Assembly (NCBI RefSeq): GCF_020085105.1
Contig: NC_058061.1
Span: 6,147,784-6,211,783, forward strand
Length of the DNA stretch: 64,000 nucleotides
Direction of reading: 5' to 3'
From: Siniperca chuatsi
Lineage: Eukaryota; Chordata; Actinopteri; Centrarchiformes; Sinipercidae
Below the pieces are notes generated by a model that saw only the letters and a list, made by a program, of their open reading frames with translations, searched no databases and was not told where the DNA came from. Both the position numbers and the translations under genes were made by a program. Below are positions 25,034 to 54,590 of this stretch, in pieces; the stretch's first letter is position 1; each line of letters starts with the position of its first letter.

Positions 25034-28000
25034 CATGACATGAAAACAATGACAAAATAATATAGAATTAAATAAGAATATCAAAATTATTTTTGATTGC
25101 AGTCTTTAATGAACATGTAATTCTATTCAAATGAAATAAATAAAGAGCTCAAAAAGTAATTAGGCCCCCTATATCTGTGCTGACCCTGTGCTAGGTGTAT
25201 CAGAGGATGAAGATTTAAATGACAGTCTCGTTGAGTAAGAGTGACTATGTGAATTAGTTTGAAAGTAAGACATGAAATTATCAGGAAGACTTCCCTCCCT
25301 GAATTGTATCTTGTATAAATAAAAAAGTACATACTTGGAAAATATAAATTTGCAGTTTCTTAAATAAAGGAGCAGATGCGGTGCAGGGATCTGAATACTA
25401 TTATGTTGGTTTTTAGTGACAAGGGTGCTAATATTGTCACAGATAACAAAACAATGAATGCTATAACGTTTTGACTTTGACACAGTAGCATATACAATAT
25501 TTTATGAATTGTGTGGAAACCTTGTGCGTCATGTCGTCATCTTAAATAAAAACAAAAGTTAAAAATCACTTGCTTACCAAAGTGTGATCAATACATGTTG
25601 TTTTCACATTAGCTGTCATGTGTGTAGGAGGTGAATGCTATCCACTACAAAGAAACTTGCTAATGACATTCACGGATTGGTGATGGCTGAGGTAAGTTAC
25701 TTTCTCCTTTTCCGCTGTTGTCCAAAAGAACAAATATCCAGAGATTGGACAGCATTGCAGCCAGTTACACTAATGTCTGTAACTTCTGCTCGTCTGTATC
25801 AGGGAAAGTTATTGAGAGAGAAAATCCTACAAGATGCAGACTGCTAAGGCTGTGATAACATGACAGCTTGTACTTTACTGTCTCACAGTAAAAACCTGGG
25901 ACTGATAGTACTGGCCAATCATTTACTTACCATGCAATCAGAGGTATTAACAGGTTTTAATAATAATCATTCGCTTATTCCAAAAATATACATAACCACA
26001 AGTCATCTCAATTCAAGAACACTTTGGGGTAATATATGCTACAGATGGACAGTGCTTCCAGCAACACTTTAGGAATGTAGACATAAAAAATGTAAAGATC
26101 AAGAATTAGACATTCCTGTACTTAAAAAATGTGCCCAGAATATCATTGTCTTAGCAGTGTAAAAACTAGGACGTTGTTAATTTTTGTTTCTGTGGCTGAG
26201 GGGAGAGTATGAGTCATCTGACAGATGGGAATTTTTTCCCTACATAGTTAGTGGCTTCCCTATTTCCATTTCCAGTCTCCCTTAGTTTTAGGTTACCTGC
26301 TGTCTCTTCTGCCTCTTTTTCTATATTCTATAAGTTCTCTAGAAATAATGGAGCTTCAATATGGATACTAAAAATCCCACTTTAATCCATTTGAGAACTT
26401 AATACCTCCTCCTACTCAGTTATACTCATCTTTCTCTCCTTGCTTCTCTTTGTTTGTCTCTCTTGCTCTCTTTTTCTTTTTCCTCTCTCAGCTCCACCTC
26501 CTACTTTCCCCCGTTTTCCTCACATATGAACATCTCTGTAGGCCGCAGCATTTATGAGTGCTTGCAGAGGGGCGGCAGACAGCTGGAGTAACGACATTTC
26601 CAGACGGGATCTCTGAGCTCATTTCCCCCCCGAATTATTCCTCGCAAACTCGCTTCGAGGCAGAGGCAAACTTTAGTCTCAAATCATGGTTCTTAGACAC
26701 TATTTATAAGTTAAAAGATTACAACTGGTGGTATAGAGGAGAAATCAAAGTACTTAACATGACTCAGTTAGTTTTGTAAGAGTGACTACAAAAGGAGCTG
26801 AGAATTTTTTAGAAAGTGGCTGATCCTAAAACAACTCACGCCTTTATTTGACATACTGCTGTGCTATTCAGATCATGCAAAAGAGAAAACTAGAGATAAA
26901 ATGACAAGGCAGTGCAGTTAAAGCATTGACTAACTTTCCCAGATGGTGGGAAAGACCGGTGTCAAACCACCCTGAAGAGACTGCAGGTCAACTGGAAACT
27001 ACGTTCAGGGAGAAATGGGAAGAAAACTATAACTGTAGACACCAACACATCAATTTTTAGTTGCATCTCTCTTCAAAAGGCATCAGTAAACACATAAATG
27101 AAAGGTTACAATACCACATATTTCAAAAGTTTTAAAAGCAATTTGGAGTTGATGATTCAAAATAGTTCCTGACATATGTATCTAATTTGGAAACACAAAC
27201 ATTAACTTGTGTCACTTTTTCCTTTTTTGTGTGTCTCCCATCCAGAAAAGAATATTCCATCCCAACATCATTGTGCTAACTCCTCTCTCTCTCTCTCTGC
27301 ATTGTAACAGGCTCTCCCAGATTTTGAGCTATTGTGGCAGTGAAATATGACACCCACATGTGCACAGTGGGGCTCTTCGGTTTTTGTCTTGTGGCCTCTG
27401 ACGTTGTGCTAACATGTAGATAACCAACATAACCGTCGTCAGATGAGGGGACACTTTGAGGGTTTCCTATGATTCTCCATGGTGTAATGTCTAAGGACAG
27501 GTCATTTGTTCAGGAGCTTGTGCACATCATCTTTGGACATATTTTCCACAAAATCTCACCTGGGACAGTTAGCGGTCAATAGCTACCGAACAGCCAATAC
27601 TTTTTAAATATCAAAGGATTAGGCTTTTGCTTTTGAACATAAACTAACTACAAAAATGAACACTCTCTGCTCCAAAGGATTTGCTTTATGAGATACTAAG
27701 AGCAGCCCTTCAGATAAACTTCTCACTGTCCGGTATGCTCTCTCCGCCTTTCCCTGATTTTAGTGGTGCCACGCTTGCCAGCAGTCTTGCACATTATCTG
27801 AAGTCAGGGAAGGATCCAGTCATATTTTCCATCCACTTTCTGTGTCTGACTGGATGTCTGTGCTGGTGGGAGAGTAGGCAAGGCGAAAAAGAGGGAGGGA
27901 TGGAGAGCTGGAGTTTGGATGGGGGCTGGGACAGTGGAGAAATCCAGATGCAGAGACGAGAAGAAAACCGAACCTAGAAACAGGGGGAAAGGGCCTTTGC

Positions 28001-29189
28001 TGAAATTTGTGTTGCGTGAGAGAAACAAAGCCAACAGATAGCTGTGTAGCACATCCCACGTCAAATCCTGAAAAAACTTGTGCCATGTGGGTATAAAGAG
28101 GAAACCAGTAATCTGACCATTTAGTCAAAAGATGGGCATTTAACATTAAGCTGTCATTGGATAGGCCAATGAAGGACGTGGTGCCATGATGGTGCAGGCT
28201 TTGGGTTTTTAGCTTTGGGTTCTCCACCATTTTCTCTCACGCCCCAAAGGGGAGGTGATGTGTCATGATGGGTGGAGCTCATGAGAGGCTGGATTTGTTA
28301 GGCAGTTGAATTCTAGTTTCAAAAACAGTTAGATAATTTATACACATCAGTTCATTTACTGTGGGACTTTTTACATTATCTTATTAGTGATAATTATTGA
28401 CCAATTATTATTGCAGTATGTGTAAATTGACGGCACTGGGTTTTCTGTAAATGTCAAATGATAATTTTGCTAGTGTTTGACACAGGTTATGCATATCATT
28501 CAATAATTCTAATAATATTCCAACAGTAATGCTACTATAATTGCTAGTAGTGATAATATTGATAAAATGCGGTAATAATAAAGAAACAGCGTGTTTGAAA
28601 CATCCCATTTTTTAAAGTTGCACCTAATTGACAAAATAATCTTATCTATTTTAACAAGTTTAATTACAGTAACCTCTGGCGATTCATCAAATACTGTATA
28701 TACATCTATACAGTAGCATTAATTCCAACCGTCCATCGCCTGCTACTGCAGAAAATGACTGTCCTGAATGTAAATGACTACTGTAGTGGAGAGAGTGGTG
28801 CTCAGCCAGCAAGCACTAACCCCATCCTGGAGACTAAGACAAAAGTTGGGCCTTTATGAGATGATTGCAGTTCACATAGAGCTCTACTTGGAGTAACAGT
28901 CAGAAGTGGGCTGAATCATTCACCCTGTAATTGAGCATTTACCCATAACGCCGCGTGGAAGCCTTTTTTTTCTCCAAATGATGCTACAGCTTTGAATGAA
29001 CTTGCAGTCTGGGCCAGAGCTGGAAGGTTTACTTTTACTGGTGTAGTCACACCAGTTATTTGCTCGTCTGTACACGTACACGGCAGACACAAGCAGTCCT
29101 GACTGTGTGAATGAGGATCTCTGCTGAAGACCTGACGTTTACAAATGAGCTGCAGTAGTGCCAAGTCATATATCTGGATAGTGACTTTT
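25031..29189. other. Intergenic, no recognised gene
   Basis: No supported gene. A small exon-like segment on the + strand at 25628-25691 is bounded by 'tgtgtag' and by 'GCTGAG' followed by 'gtaagt'. Frames up to 136 codons (27804-28230 -) have no recognisable domain. Confidence 0.45.
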
Positions 29190-29372
29190 TTTCAAAGATT
29201 GTTTTTTCAGCCATTTGCCTTTTGTAGATAGGTCACAGTAGAGGTGCAGACAGGACATGGTTAGGGAGGGAGAGAGTTATGACATGCATTCAAGATCCCC
29301 AGTCGGATTAAAATGGAGGCATCACAGTGTGATATGCATCTTAACCACTAGTCTACCAGGACACCCCTATGG
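29190..29372 (-). mobile_element. tRNA-derived SINE
   Basis: Read on the - strand it opens near 'gtcctggtagactagtgg', matching the head and A-box region of tRNA-derived fish SINEs. It continues 'ttaagatgcatatcacac' and a degenerate B-box region ('gactggggatcttgaatg'), then 'catgtcataactctctccc', and ends near 'acaaaaggcaaa' with a weak A-rich tail. Diverged and immobile. Confidence 0.8.
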
Positions 29373-29823
29373 ACGGTGGCAGTGACGGTGATGATCTATG
29401 TATTAACATCAACAAACAGTTTCATTTGAAAACCATGTAGCAGGTCATGTATGATCCCACCCTCCATCTTACATTTACAAATTGATTGCCACTTACTGTA
29501 TCTACTGCATAGGCTGTGTCTGGAATCATTCACATTTCACTATATGGTACACTATATTGTGTGTTCGCCATTTTGCAGTGTTGTCCAAATGTCTAATTAT
29601 GATACCCTATATAGTGGACTCAAACTATCCTACAATGCATCCTCACAAGAAGTGTACAATTTATGATCACTAACTGAGCGCTAGCTCCCATTGTGAATTG
29701 CACAGACAAGGGAAAACATTTTTTAGATGGCAACTGGTTGAAAGGAATGACCTGAGTAGTGTCTGAAATTGCTTTTCACTATCTGATACACTAGTGAGTG
29801 ATTTCAGATCCAGCTATTAGCTG

Positions 29824-30340
29824 TGGGCGATGCCACAAAATTTGGTTTCGATCCAATACCAAGTAATACCAGGGCCAGAATCACCAATATCGATACAGAT
29901 ACCACTACAGATACTGATACTTTTTATGACAGTATTAAAAGTGGCTAATGGGAAAGTTTTACAGTTTGGGGTATGTAGTTGAGAACATCTGGTTTGTGCC
30001 AGTTTTCAGCAGGTTATTCTGCCTGAAAACGAAAGCCAGAAATTCATTTTTACCATGATTATTTACTAAATGAGCACATATAATTTAGAAAACTGCTAAG
30101 ATAAACAGTATTATAGTTTGGTAGTACACTTGATAACAGCCATTTAGAATTTAAAGATATACTGTACAGTGACTGATTTTAATTTTGGATACTGTACAAT
30201 TTTCCTCATACCCTGCAATTTGTCTGAAGCAGGTGGGCCTACAATGGACTTCTACATAAACAAAGCGTGAATTGTCTGCAAAACCCCGTAATTGAAAATC
30301 ATTAAAAAAAACATCATAATGGCCTGGAACAAAGGTTTAA
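29824..30340. repeat. Degenerate 'gatac'-rich dispersed repeat
   Basis: Repeated 'cgatac', 'agatac', 'tgatac' and 'aatacc' words at 29850-29925 follow a 'gggcgatgcc' opening. This recalls a common teleost repeat whose consensus contains 'ccgataccgatac'. Ends are guesses. Confidence 0.45.
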
Positions 30341-32590
30341 CAGCAAGTAATAGTGGCCTTATCGTGAAATGCCAGTGAGACAGTGAGTCAAAGGAGACAT
30401 TATAGTTTTTAAAAAAGCAAAAAACAAATAAATGCCCCTCAGCACCCTAAATAAAGTGGAAAAAAGTGGGCCTCCAGGCACTAAGTGATAGAAAAAAGTG
30501 ACAGAGGGAGACAGAGAGGGTTTGGCTTTGTTAGAGTTTGGAGCAGCAAAGGCTCAGAGACTTACAAGTAGAAACACGTGGACAAGGCCAGGCAGATGCT
30601 ACGTGTTGCTGGCTACAGCTCAGAGGCTTGCTGGGGAATGCACAGTTTAGGCCTTTTTAGTTACTGTACAAGCTCTGCCTAGTCTTAATGCTGCATGTAA
30701 TCCTACTTATTCAAACATGTCCTCTCGAAAATATGAGGTTAATTGATTTACTGCTGATTGCCTCAAGTAAAGTGATCCAATTAAAGCTCTTACAGCTCCA
30801 TTAGCATCTGTACAGTACATGTTTCAAATAAGAGCTGTATGAATTGACCCCTCCTGAGGGTCTGCACCACTTTTAACAAACACAGGATCCCTCCACCATC
30901 AAACAGCTACAGCTTCCGTTCATAAGTGGTTCTCCCAGGGAGGCCTGTCAGGTTTCATTGTGGAGAAAAAGTCCCACTATTCTCACGAACAGGATGAACA
31001 TCATGAAAGATCTGCAGCAGTGACAGTGAAGACACCTTTTCCCACAACCTGTTACATTTTAGGCTCATGTACTTCCACAAGCTGCCAATGACAATCTTGG
31101 AATTTCCTCCCCCGAGTCGGCAAAGCTTGGTGGCTCCAATTCAATTATTTTTGTACTCCTTCTTCTCTTACGGCACAAAGACTGTCTGACAAGGGATTTC
31201 TAGTGATTACTTATACTGGCAATGCTGAAAGTTGTGGATTGTTCCAGATTCCCTTGGCTGAAGAACCTAACATCAATTTAGCTTTCTTTGCTAAAATATG
31301 CTAAGTATCTTGTCCACCAGTTAGAAAACATGTAGCTCCAAGCTACAATGGTAGGATATTTAAATGCAGCTGAAACTCCATAAACTCATTCTGAGGGATT
31401 CCACCCAAACCACCAGTCTGAACTCTGAGAGACTCGCCACAAAAAAATATATTATAGATTGCAAAAACTCCAAACACCAGAAAATTACCAGTTCTATTTT
31501 AACACCGTCCTGTGAGCTTCAGCTTCATTTCACTCATGGAAAGTCACTCCGAAAGTACTGCTTAAAAGACTGATCCCATCTATTCATCTAGTGCATTTTA
31601 CACATTCAGAACACAGATGAAAGAAATAGAATAAAACCGAAAGGTGTTTTACAAGTTAAACAGCCAGATAGCACACAGGCACTGGTCTTATCAAATGGGT
31701 TTCCTCTCAGACAAACAACAGGACTCTGCAAAACAGAGCTTCCCTATTTTCATTTCATTCAAAACACCCTGAAACCTGTGATAGTCTGTAACTTTAACAA
31801 AACCCCTCTCATCCTTCTCTTTCTTATTCAAACAAAAAAGTCACTCAAATGGGTGTATCTTATGTTGAAGCTTCCTCGCTGTGCACTTTTTGTGGCAGTT
31901 TAAATCACTTTATTGTTGCATTATGCATGTGCTGCAAACAATGGCTTGAAACTCCTTTACTGCATCACTGCCATCAACAGCCATCATTGCCACACACTCC
32001 TTATGTAACTATTTCAAAATTAAGAAAATCAATCAGTAATTATTTTTTATTAATCAACAAAGACAAAGCAAAAAATATATGAAATGGTCAACACAAGCCT
32101 TAAGCTATTTGAAAGGAATAATAGAAGATACTGAAGAAAAGTATCACTTAGATAAAAGTCTCCTACTATTTTTGTATTACAATTTTTTCATCCATAAAGG
32201 ACAGTTTAACACCGATAAAGGTCACATAGCAGCATCTACATGCTCAAGAAAGGGGATGTAAACCGCCTGCAGACTGCAGTGGATGTTACACAAGTGCATG
32301 ACACACAGTAAGGTGTACTGTAACACCTTACAGAAAATAGGGAGAAAAAATGTAAAGAATCATTGAAATGGAGATTGGCAGCTGTCTGGCTGTTTGGCAG
32401 GTGTTTGAGCAGACACCCAGCTTTCATTAGACAAGGAACAGATGCTAAAAAATACCTGCTTAACAAACAAAATCACTAGCCACACACGTTTCCCCAGAAA
32501 CTATCCATTTTCCCTGCAGCTAAAGCCATATCATGCCAACGTTTGCACATGCAAATGTCTTTAGAGCAGAAGAAAAAGGAATTCATCGAT
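30341..32590. other. Intergenic, no recognised gene
   Basis: No gene, RNA or repeat could be recognised. Frames of 60-77 codons are of the length expected by chance. Confidence 0.5.
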
Positions 32591-32599
32591 TATAAGAAA

Positions 32600-33240
32600 T
32601 CCTTCAATAAACATCCGAATGAGCTTCATGAAGATGTTTTTGGACATTTTGTGCAGCTTTTCAATCATTTAGTCATGATAATATGGGAAAACATACTCAT
32701 TGCAATACTGTATGTACTGTATACTGTATGTAGTAGCTAGTATGAAGCTAGTAAATGTATGTATGCTAGTACCATCTATCTATTATTGTTGTTTTTTAAT
32801 GTTTACTTTTTTTTCATTGTATCTTTATCTTTTCTTCCAAATAGTTTCAGTTTTGCCATGTTTGATAGTTATGAACATTTCATACATTTTCGTTATCGAC
32901 TTTTTGGTTCTTTGTTGATCCAGCTGGGATGAAGTAGCCTAGCTATGACTCATATGATGATATGCCACTTAATGATTTTGTTGTTGGTTTATTATATTAA
33001 ATGCTTCCATAAACATCAGAGTGTGCTTTGTGAAGATGTATTTGGATATTTGGTGTAGCCTTTCAATCAAAAGTCATTATCATTTGGGAAAACTTGTAAA
33101 AAATTTTACATTTCTTTTTTTCCCATAATATCTCGTTCTTTTCTTCCAAAGTTAGTAGTAGTTTCAGTTTTGCCTTGTTTGATAAGTTTCATACATTTCC
33201 GTTATGGTCTTTTTGATTTTTTTAATTGATCCAGCTAACA
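32600..33240 (+). repeat. Diverged local direct duplication
   Basis: Copy 1 (about 32600-32928) and copy 2 (about 33003-33240) share, in the same order, 'ataaacatc', 'gaagatgt', 'tttcaatca', 'tgggaaaac', 'ttcttccaaa', 'gtttcagttttgcc', 'tgtttgata', 'tttcatacatttt/c', 'cgttat' and 'tgatccagct'. The order and spacing are those of a tandem duplication that has since diverged, or of two insertions of one repeat. Confidence 0.75.
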
Positions 33241-34653
33241 TGCCATTTTTTGGGAAATCACAGGACAATCGTAGGCTGTATTAAACCCTTTTAAAGTAAT
33301 GTAAGTTGATCGCGGGGAGAAGTCGTGCTGTATTTTATAAAGTCTTTTCTTTTCTCAAAATAGATAGGTTTATTTCAGAATTAAAACATTCCCTTGAACA
33401 TTTGTGCTCACATACACAAAGGTAATTTGTGCTTGTCATAAATGTCTGCTAAATGTCTAATTTTCATATTCTTCATTGATTCCAACAAGTGAAAACAGGA
33501 CGGGATCTTGGGGTTGAATGTCAAAAAAAGGAAGACAACAGCTGAGATGAAAGGTCAAATTGGGCCATAGTGTAGTTGTAGAAGCTGCAACGTGTCCACA
33601 GTGTAACCAGACTGCTTTGTGGATCTGCCAAATTTTCTTCTCTCTCCCTCCCTCTCTGTCTCTAACATCATGGGATGGCCATGCCTCATGCTTTAAAACT
33701 CTGTTCATTTTGGTTCTGGATTACTTTTAATGAAAACAAAGATGAAAGCACTATTATTGGTAGTCTATATTTTATTTGTATGAAGGAGTAAGAGGAAAGG
33801 TTCAGATACATAATAATGAGGGGAAACATAAGAAGTTAATTATTTGGAAAATGTTAACATAACTGGATATAATGTGTATGTAAAGTTATGTTTAATAATT
33901 AATACATTTGTTCTGTACATACAGTATACTGGTGTGAAACTGCAGTTGCTTGCAGGTGCTTGATACTAAGATGTATAGGCCCAGAATAAAAAAATTAAAA
34001 AAATCAGAGTTTAAACACCTAGATAATAGCATGAGCAGGTTTCCCTCTCAAGAATTCCTATAAGGGAAAGAAGCTTTTAATTACTTGTACATAGAAACCT
34101 CATATAATCTCCATCTCGTTTGCCCTCCGTGCATAAATTGCGCACGCTTCACTTACTACATCCAACGACATCATTCAGAACCACTGAGCCCAAGTTATCA
34201 TAATATAAAGGCATTTAAACAAAATAACTTCCTGCACAACTGAAATCAAACCAGTCCTCAGCTGCTCTGCATACCCTTACTAAACTGGGGCCTAATGAAG
34301 GATAAACTGCAAATTGTTCTATCTGTTCTATTAATAAATTCATCCAGTGTCCAGACGATTAAAAATCAGCTCAGCGACACACTGTCTCAGGTTGGATGCC
34401 GAAAAGACAAAACATCCCAACAAAAGCCTCAATTAGAAAAGTCCACGGAGAAGCAGAGGACGATAAAACACGTCTGAACGGTGGAGAGACGTCGTGTAAA
34501 AGAAGAGTATCCTCATCATCCACGTTTGAGCTGAAACATGAACTTGTTTGACATGTTTTAAGGCGGCCCCTGTCTCTGACGAAGGAGGGACTCTGTGACT
34601 TGGACATGTACAAGTTATCTGGTGCGCACAGGACCTCCCCAAAAGTTTTGGCA
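33241..34653. promoter_or_regulatory. Upstream flank of the collagen gene
   Basis: No gene is seen between the local duplication and the collagen TATA box. The last few hundred bases would hold the proximal promoter. I see a GC-richer patch at about 34560-34640 but no clear CCAAT box upstream of the TATA element. The 60-80 codon frames here overlap on opposite strands and are chance. Confidence 0.35.
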
Positions 34654-34660
34654 TATAAAA
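34654..34660 (+). promoter_or_regulatory. TATA box of the collagen gene
   Basis: TATAAAA lies about 30 bp before 'aggcagtagggagtttct' (34682-34699). That segment closely resembles the start of the human COL1A1 transcript as I remember it, so transcription probably begins at 34682-34686. Confidence 0.85.
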
Positions 34661-34745
34661 GCCAAGCTAACTCATTTGTTTAGGCAGTAGGGAGTTTCTG
34701 CTAGGGTCTGGATTGGAGTTGTGCACAGACCGGACCCTACCGTGT

Positions 34746-34760
34746 ATGAGTGGTGTCTGA
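34746..34760 (+). CDS. Upstream ORF 1 in the collagen leader (MSGV)
   Basis: ATG AGT GGT GTC TGA in the 5' leader. Human COL1A1 has, from memory, a four-codon upstream frame beginning MSG at the equivalent place. Such frames can limit initiation at the main start. No peptide function is implied. Confidence 0.6.
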   Translation: MSGV

Positions 34761-34784
34761 GGAGAAAAACAGGATTCCCCCTTG

Positions 34785-34816
34785 CCGCAAAGAATCTACA
34801 TGTCTAATATTTAGAC

Positions 34817-34832
<16 letters not shown>
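34785..34832 (+). promoter_or_regulatory. Collagen mRNA 5' stem-loop around the start codon
   Basis: Lower stem: 34785-34792 (ccgcaaag) pairs with 34825-34832 (ctttgtgg), with one G-U pair. Upper stem: 34798-34807 (acatgtctaa) pairs perfectly with 34811-34820 around a 3-base loop. The unpaired bases between form the asymmetric bulge. This is the structure of the type I/III collagen 5' stem-loop bound by LARP6, which coordinates collagen translation. The main ATG (34817) sits in the 3' arm. The fold is visible in the sequence; LARP6 binding is inferred from the family. Confidence 0.92.
34800..34814 (+). CDS. Upstream ORF 2 inside the stem-loop (MSNI)
   Basis: ATG TCT AAT ATT TAG starts in the 5' arm of the stem-loop and stops two bases before the main ATG. 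Human COL1A1 has a four-codon frame beginning MS in the same position from memory. Its start lies within the helix, so use of this frame and folding are likely to compete. Confidence 0.65.
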   Translation: MSNI

Positions 34833-53426
<18,594 letters not shown>

Positions 53427-53820
53427 AAATGAAAGAAATATGGACATGACATTGTTGTTTTTTTTCTAGCAGTCATCTCTAAATCCTTTTTCTATGCATT
53501 CAAAACTCATTTGGCTGCCATTGGTCCACATGCTTTAAAACCACTCTACTGAAGACGGTGTTTATGTTTTTCCAATCATGAGAAGTTTTTGGGACTGCTA
53601 CTTCTACCAAAACCACCCACACGGACACTTTAAAAAGAATCTTTTGTTTCCACTGGCAACAAGAAAATAATATATACTTGTGTAAAATTTCCCCCTGGAG
53701 ATTGAGAAAAAAAAAAAAGATTCACACACGCAATGAAACACAGGTGACTTTTGCCATTTTCTACCACTGCGGAAAGGACATTGAAAACAACAAATGATAT
53801 GTACCATTTTTCTGGTGTTA

Positions 53821-53826
53821 AATAAA
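53821..53826 (+). terminator. Proximal col1a1 polyadenylation signal
   Basis: AATAAA about 395 bp after the stop, followed by a GT-rich stretch ('gtgtgaagtgtcttcgtgtt') that fits a downstream element. Confidence 0.7.
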
Positions 53827-54151
53827 TTGTAAAAAGTGTGAAGTGTCTTCGTGTTCTAAATTCATTAAAAAAAAACACCTGAATATTGCTCAGACAAAGC
53901 AAAGACCAGCAAAAGAGCAAGACAAAGAAGCTCACCTTCATTGCAATATGTAGATGGCTACCTCATAACAAGAAGTCACCCCCAGTTTTTTTCTTAAATG
54001 AAAAGGGAATATTTTACACGAGTCTATTGTGGTGAAATCAAAAACATTCAAAGGTGCTATTACCATTTCAATGAGTTCCAGTTATTGGTGTTTGATGGTG
54101 AAACTCTCACTGTCATATTGTAATTATTGCCACTAATGCCTGCAGAACCTT

Positions 54152-54159
54152 TGGTGCTA
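54152..54159 (+). promoter_or_regulatory. miR-29 seed match in the long col1a1 3' UTR
   Basis: TGGTGCTA complements miR-29 positions 2-8 followed by an A. miR-29 is an established repressor of fibrillar collagens. It lies downstream of the proximal signal, so only the long mRNA would carry it. Confidence 0.6.
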
Positions 54160-54506
54160 CTAAATTGACTCATTGTCTTGTTGTCTATGCAGTGCAATTG
54201 TTTTCTTCTTAAGTGTTGGTTTGATAAAAGAGTTCCTCAGAAAAGGTGATCACTGCAGATGTAATGCATGCAATCATGTCTTTGTAGATAAAAGCAAGTG
54301 ACTCTGGTTCAATATCATTTCCCTGCCCATGTGTTCAGTGTTGATCCTTCCGTCTGTTTGCCCCTGTGGAAAACTCCTCTTCACTAAAAAAAAAACAGCA
54401 CACATCTCCCACCCTGTTGTTTATGTTGTTTGTTGATGTCTTTCGCGAAGGGTTTCTTAAAAAAGAATTTGAAGCAGACCCACTTTCATGGTTTAAAAGA
54501 GAGATT

Positions 54507-54580
54507 CTGTACTTATTTTGTACATGTATAATAAATTGAGATGTTTTTAATTATTTTGGGTGCTGAAATAAAGCATGTGA
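54507..54580 (+). promoter_or_regulatory. Conserved distal 3' end with polyadenylation signals
   Basis: Signals are AATAAA at 54530 and 54567. The surrounding phrases 'ctgtacttattttgtac', 'gagatgtttttaattatttt' and 'ggtgctgaaataaagcatgtg' closely follow the last bases of human COL1A1 mRNA as I recall it. That is unusual for non-coding sequence over this distance. Confidence 0.8.
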
Positions 54581-54590
54581 AGTGGTCTAC

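Larger units (their letters stand above)
53427..54590 (+). other. col1a1: col1a1 3' untranslated region
   Basis: Runs from the TAA to the region after the distal polyadenylation signals. Alternative ends, at about 53.84 kb and about 54.59 kb, would give short and long mRNAs, as known for mammalian COL1A1. The long form retains the miR-29 match and the conserved terminus. Confidence 0.8.

Noticed and set aside
27804..28230. 136-codon frame on - strand, the longest in the upstream desert
   Set aside because: Composition is ordinary for non-coding DNA, no motif is recognisable, and it overlaps another frame on each strand.
34371..34654. Overlapping 73-80-codon - strand frames just upstream of the collagen TATA box
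   Set aside because: They sit in the proximal promoter, overlap in two frames and have no supporting features.
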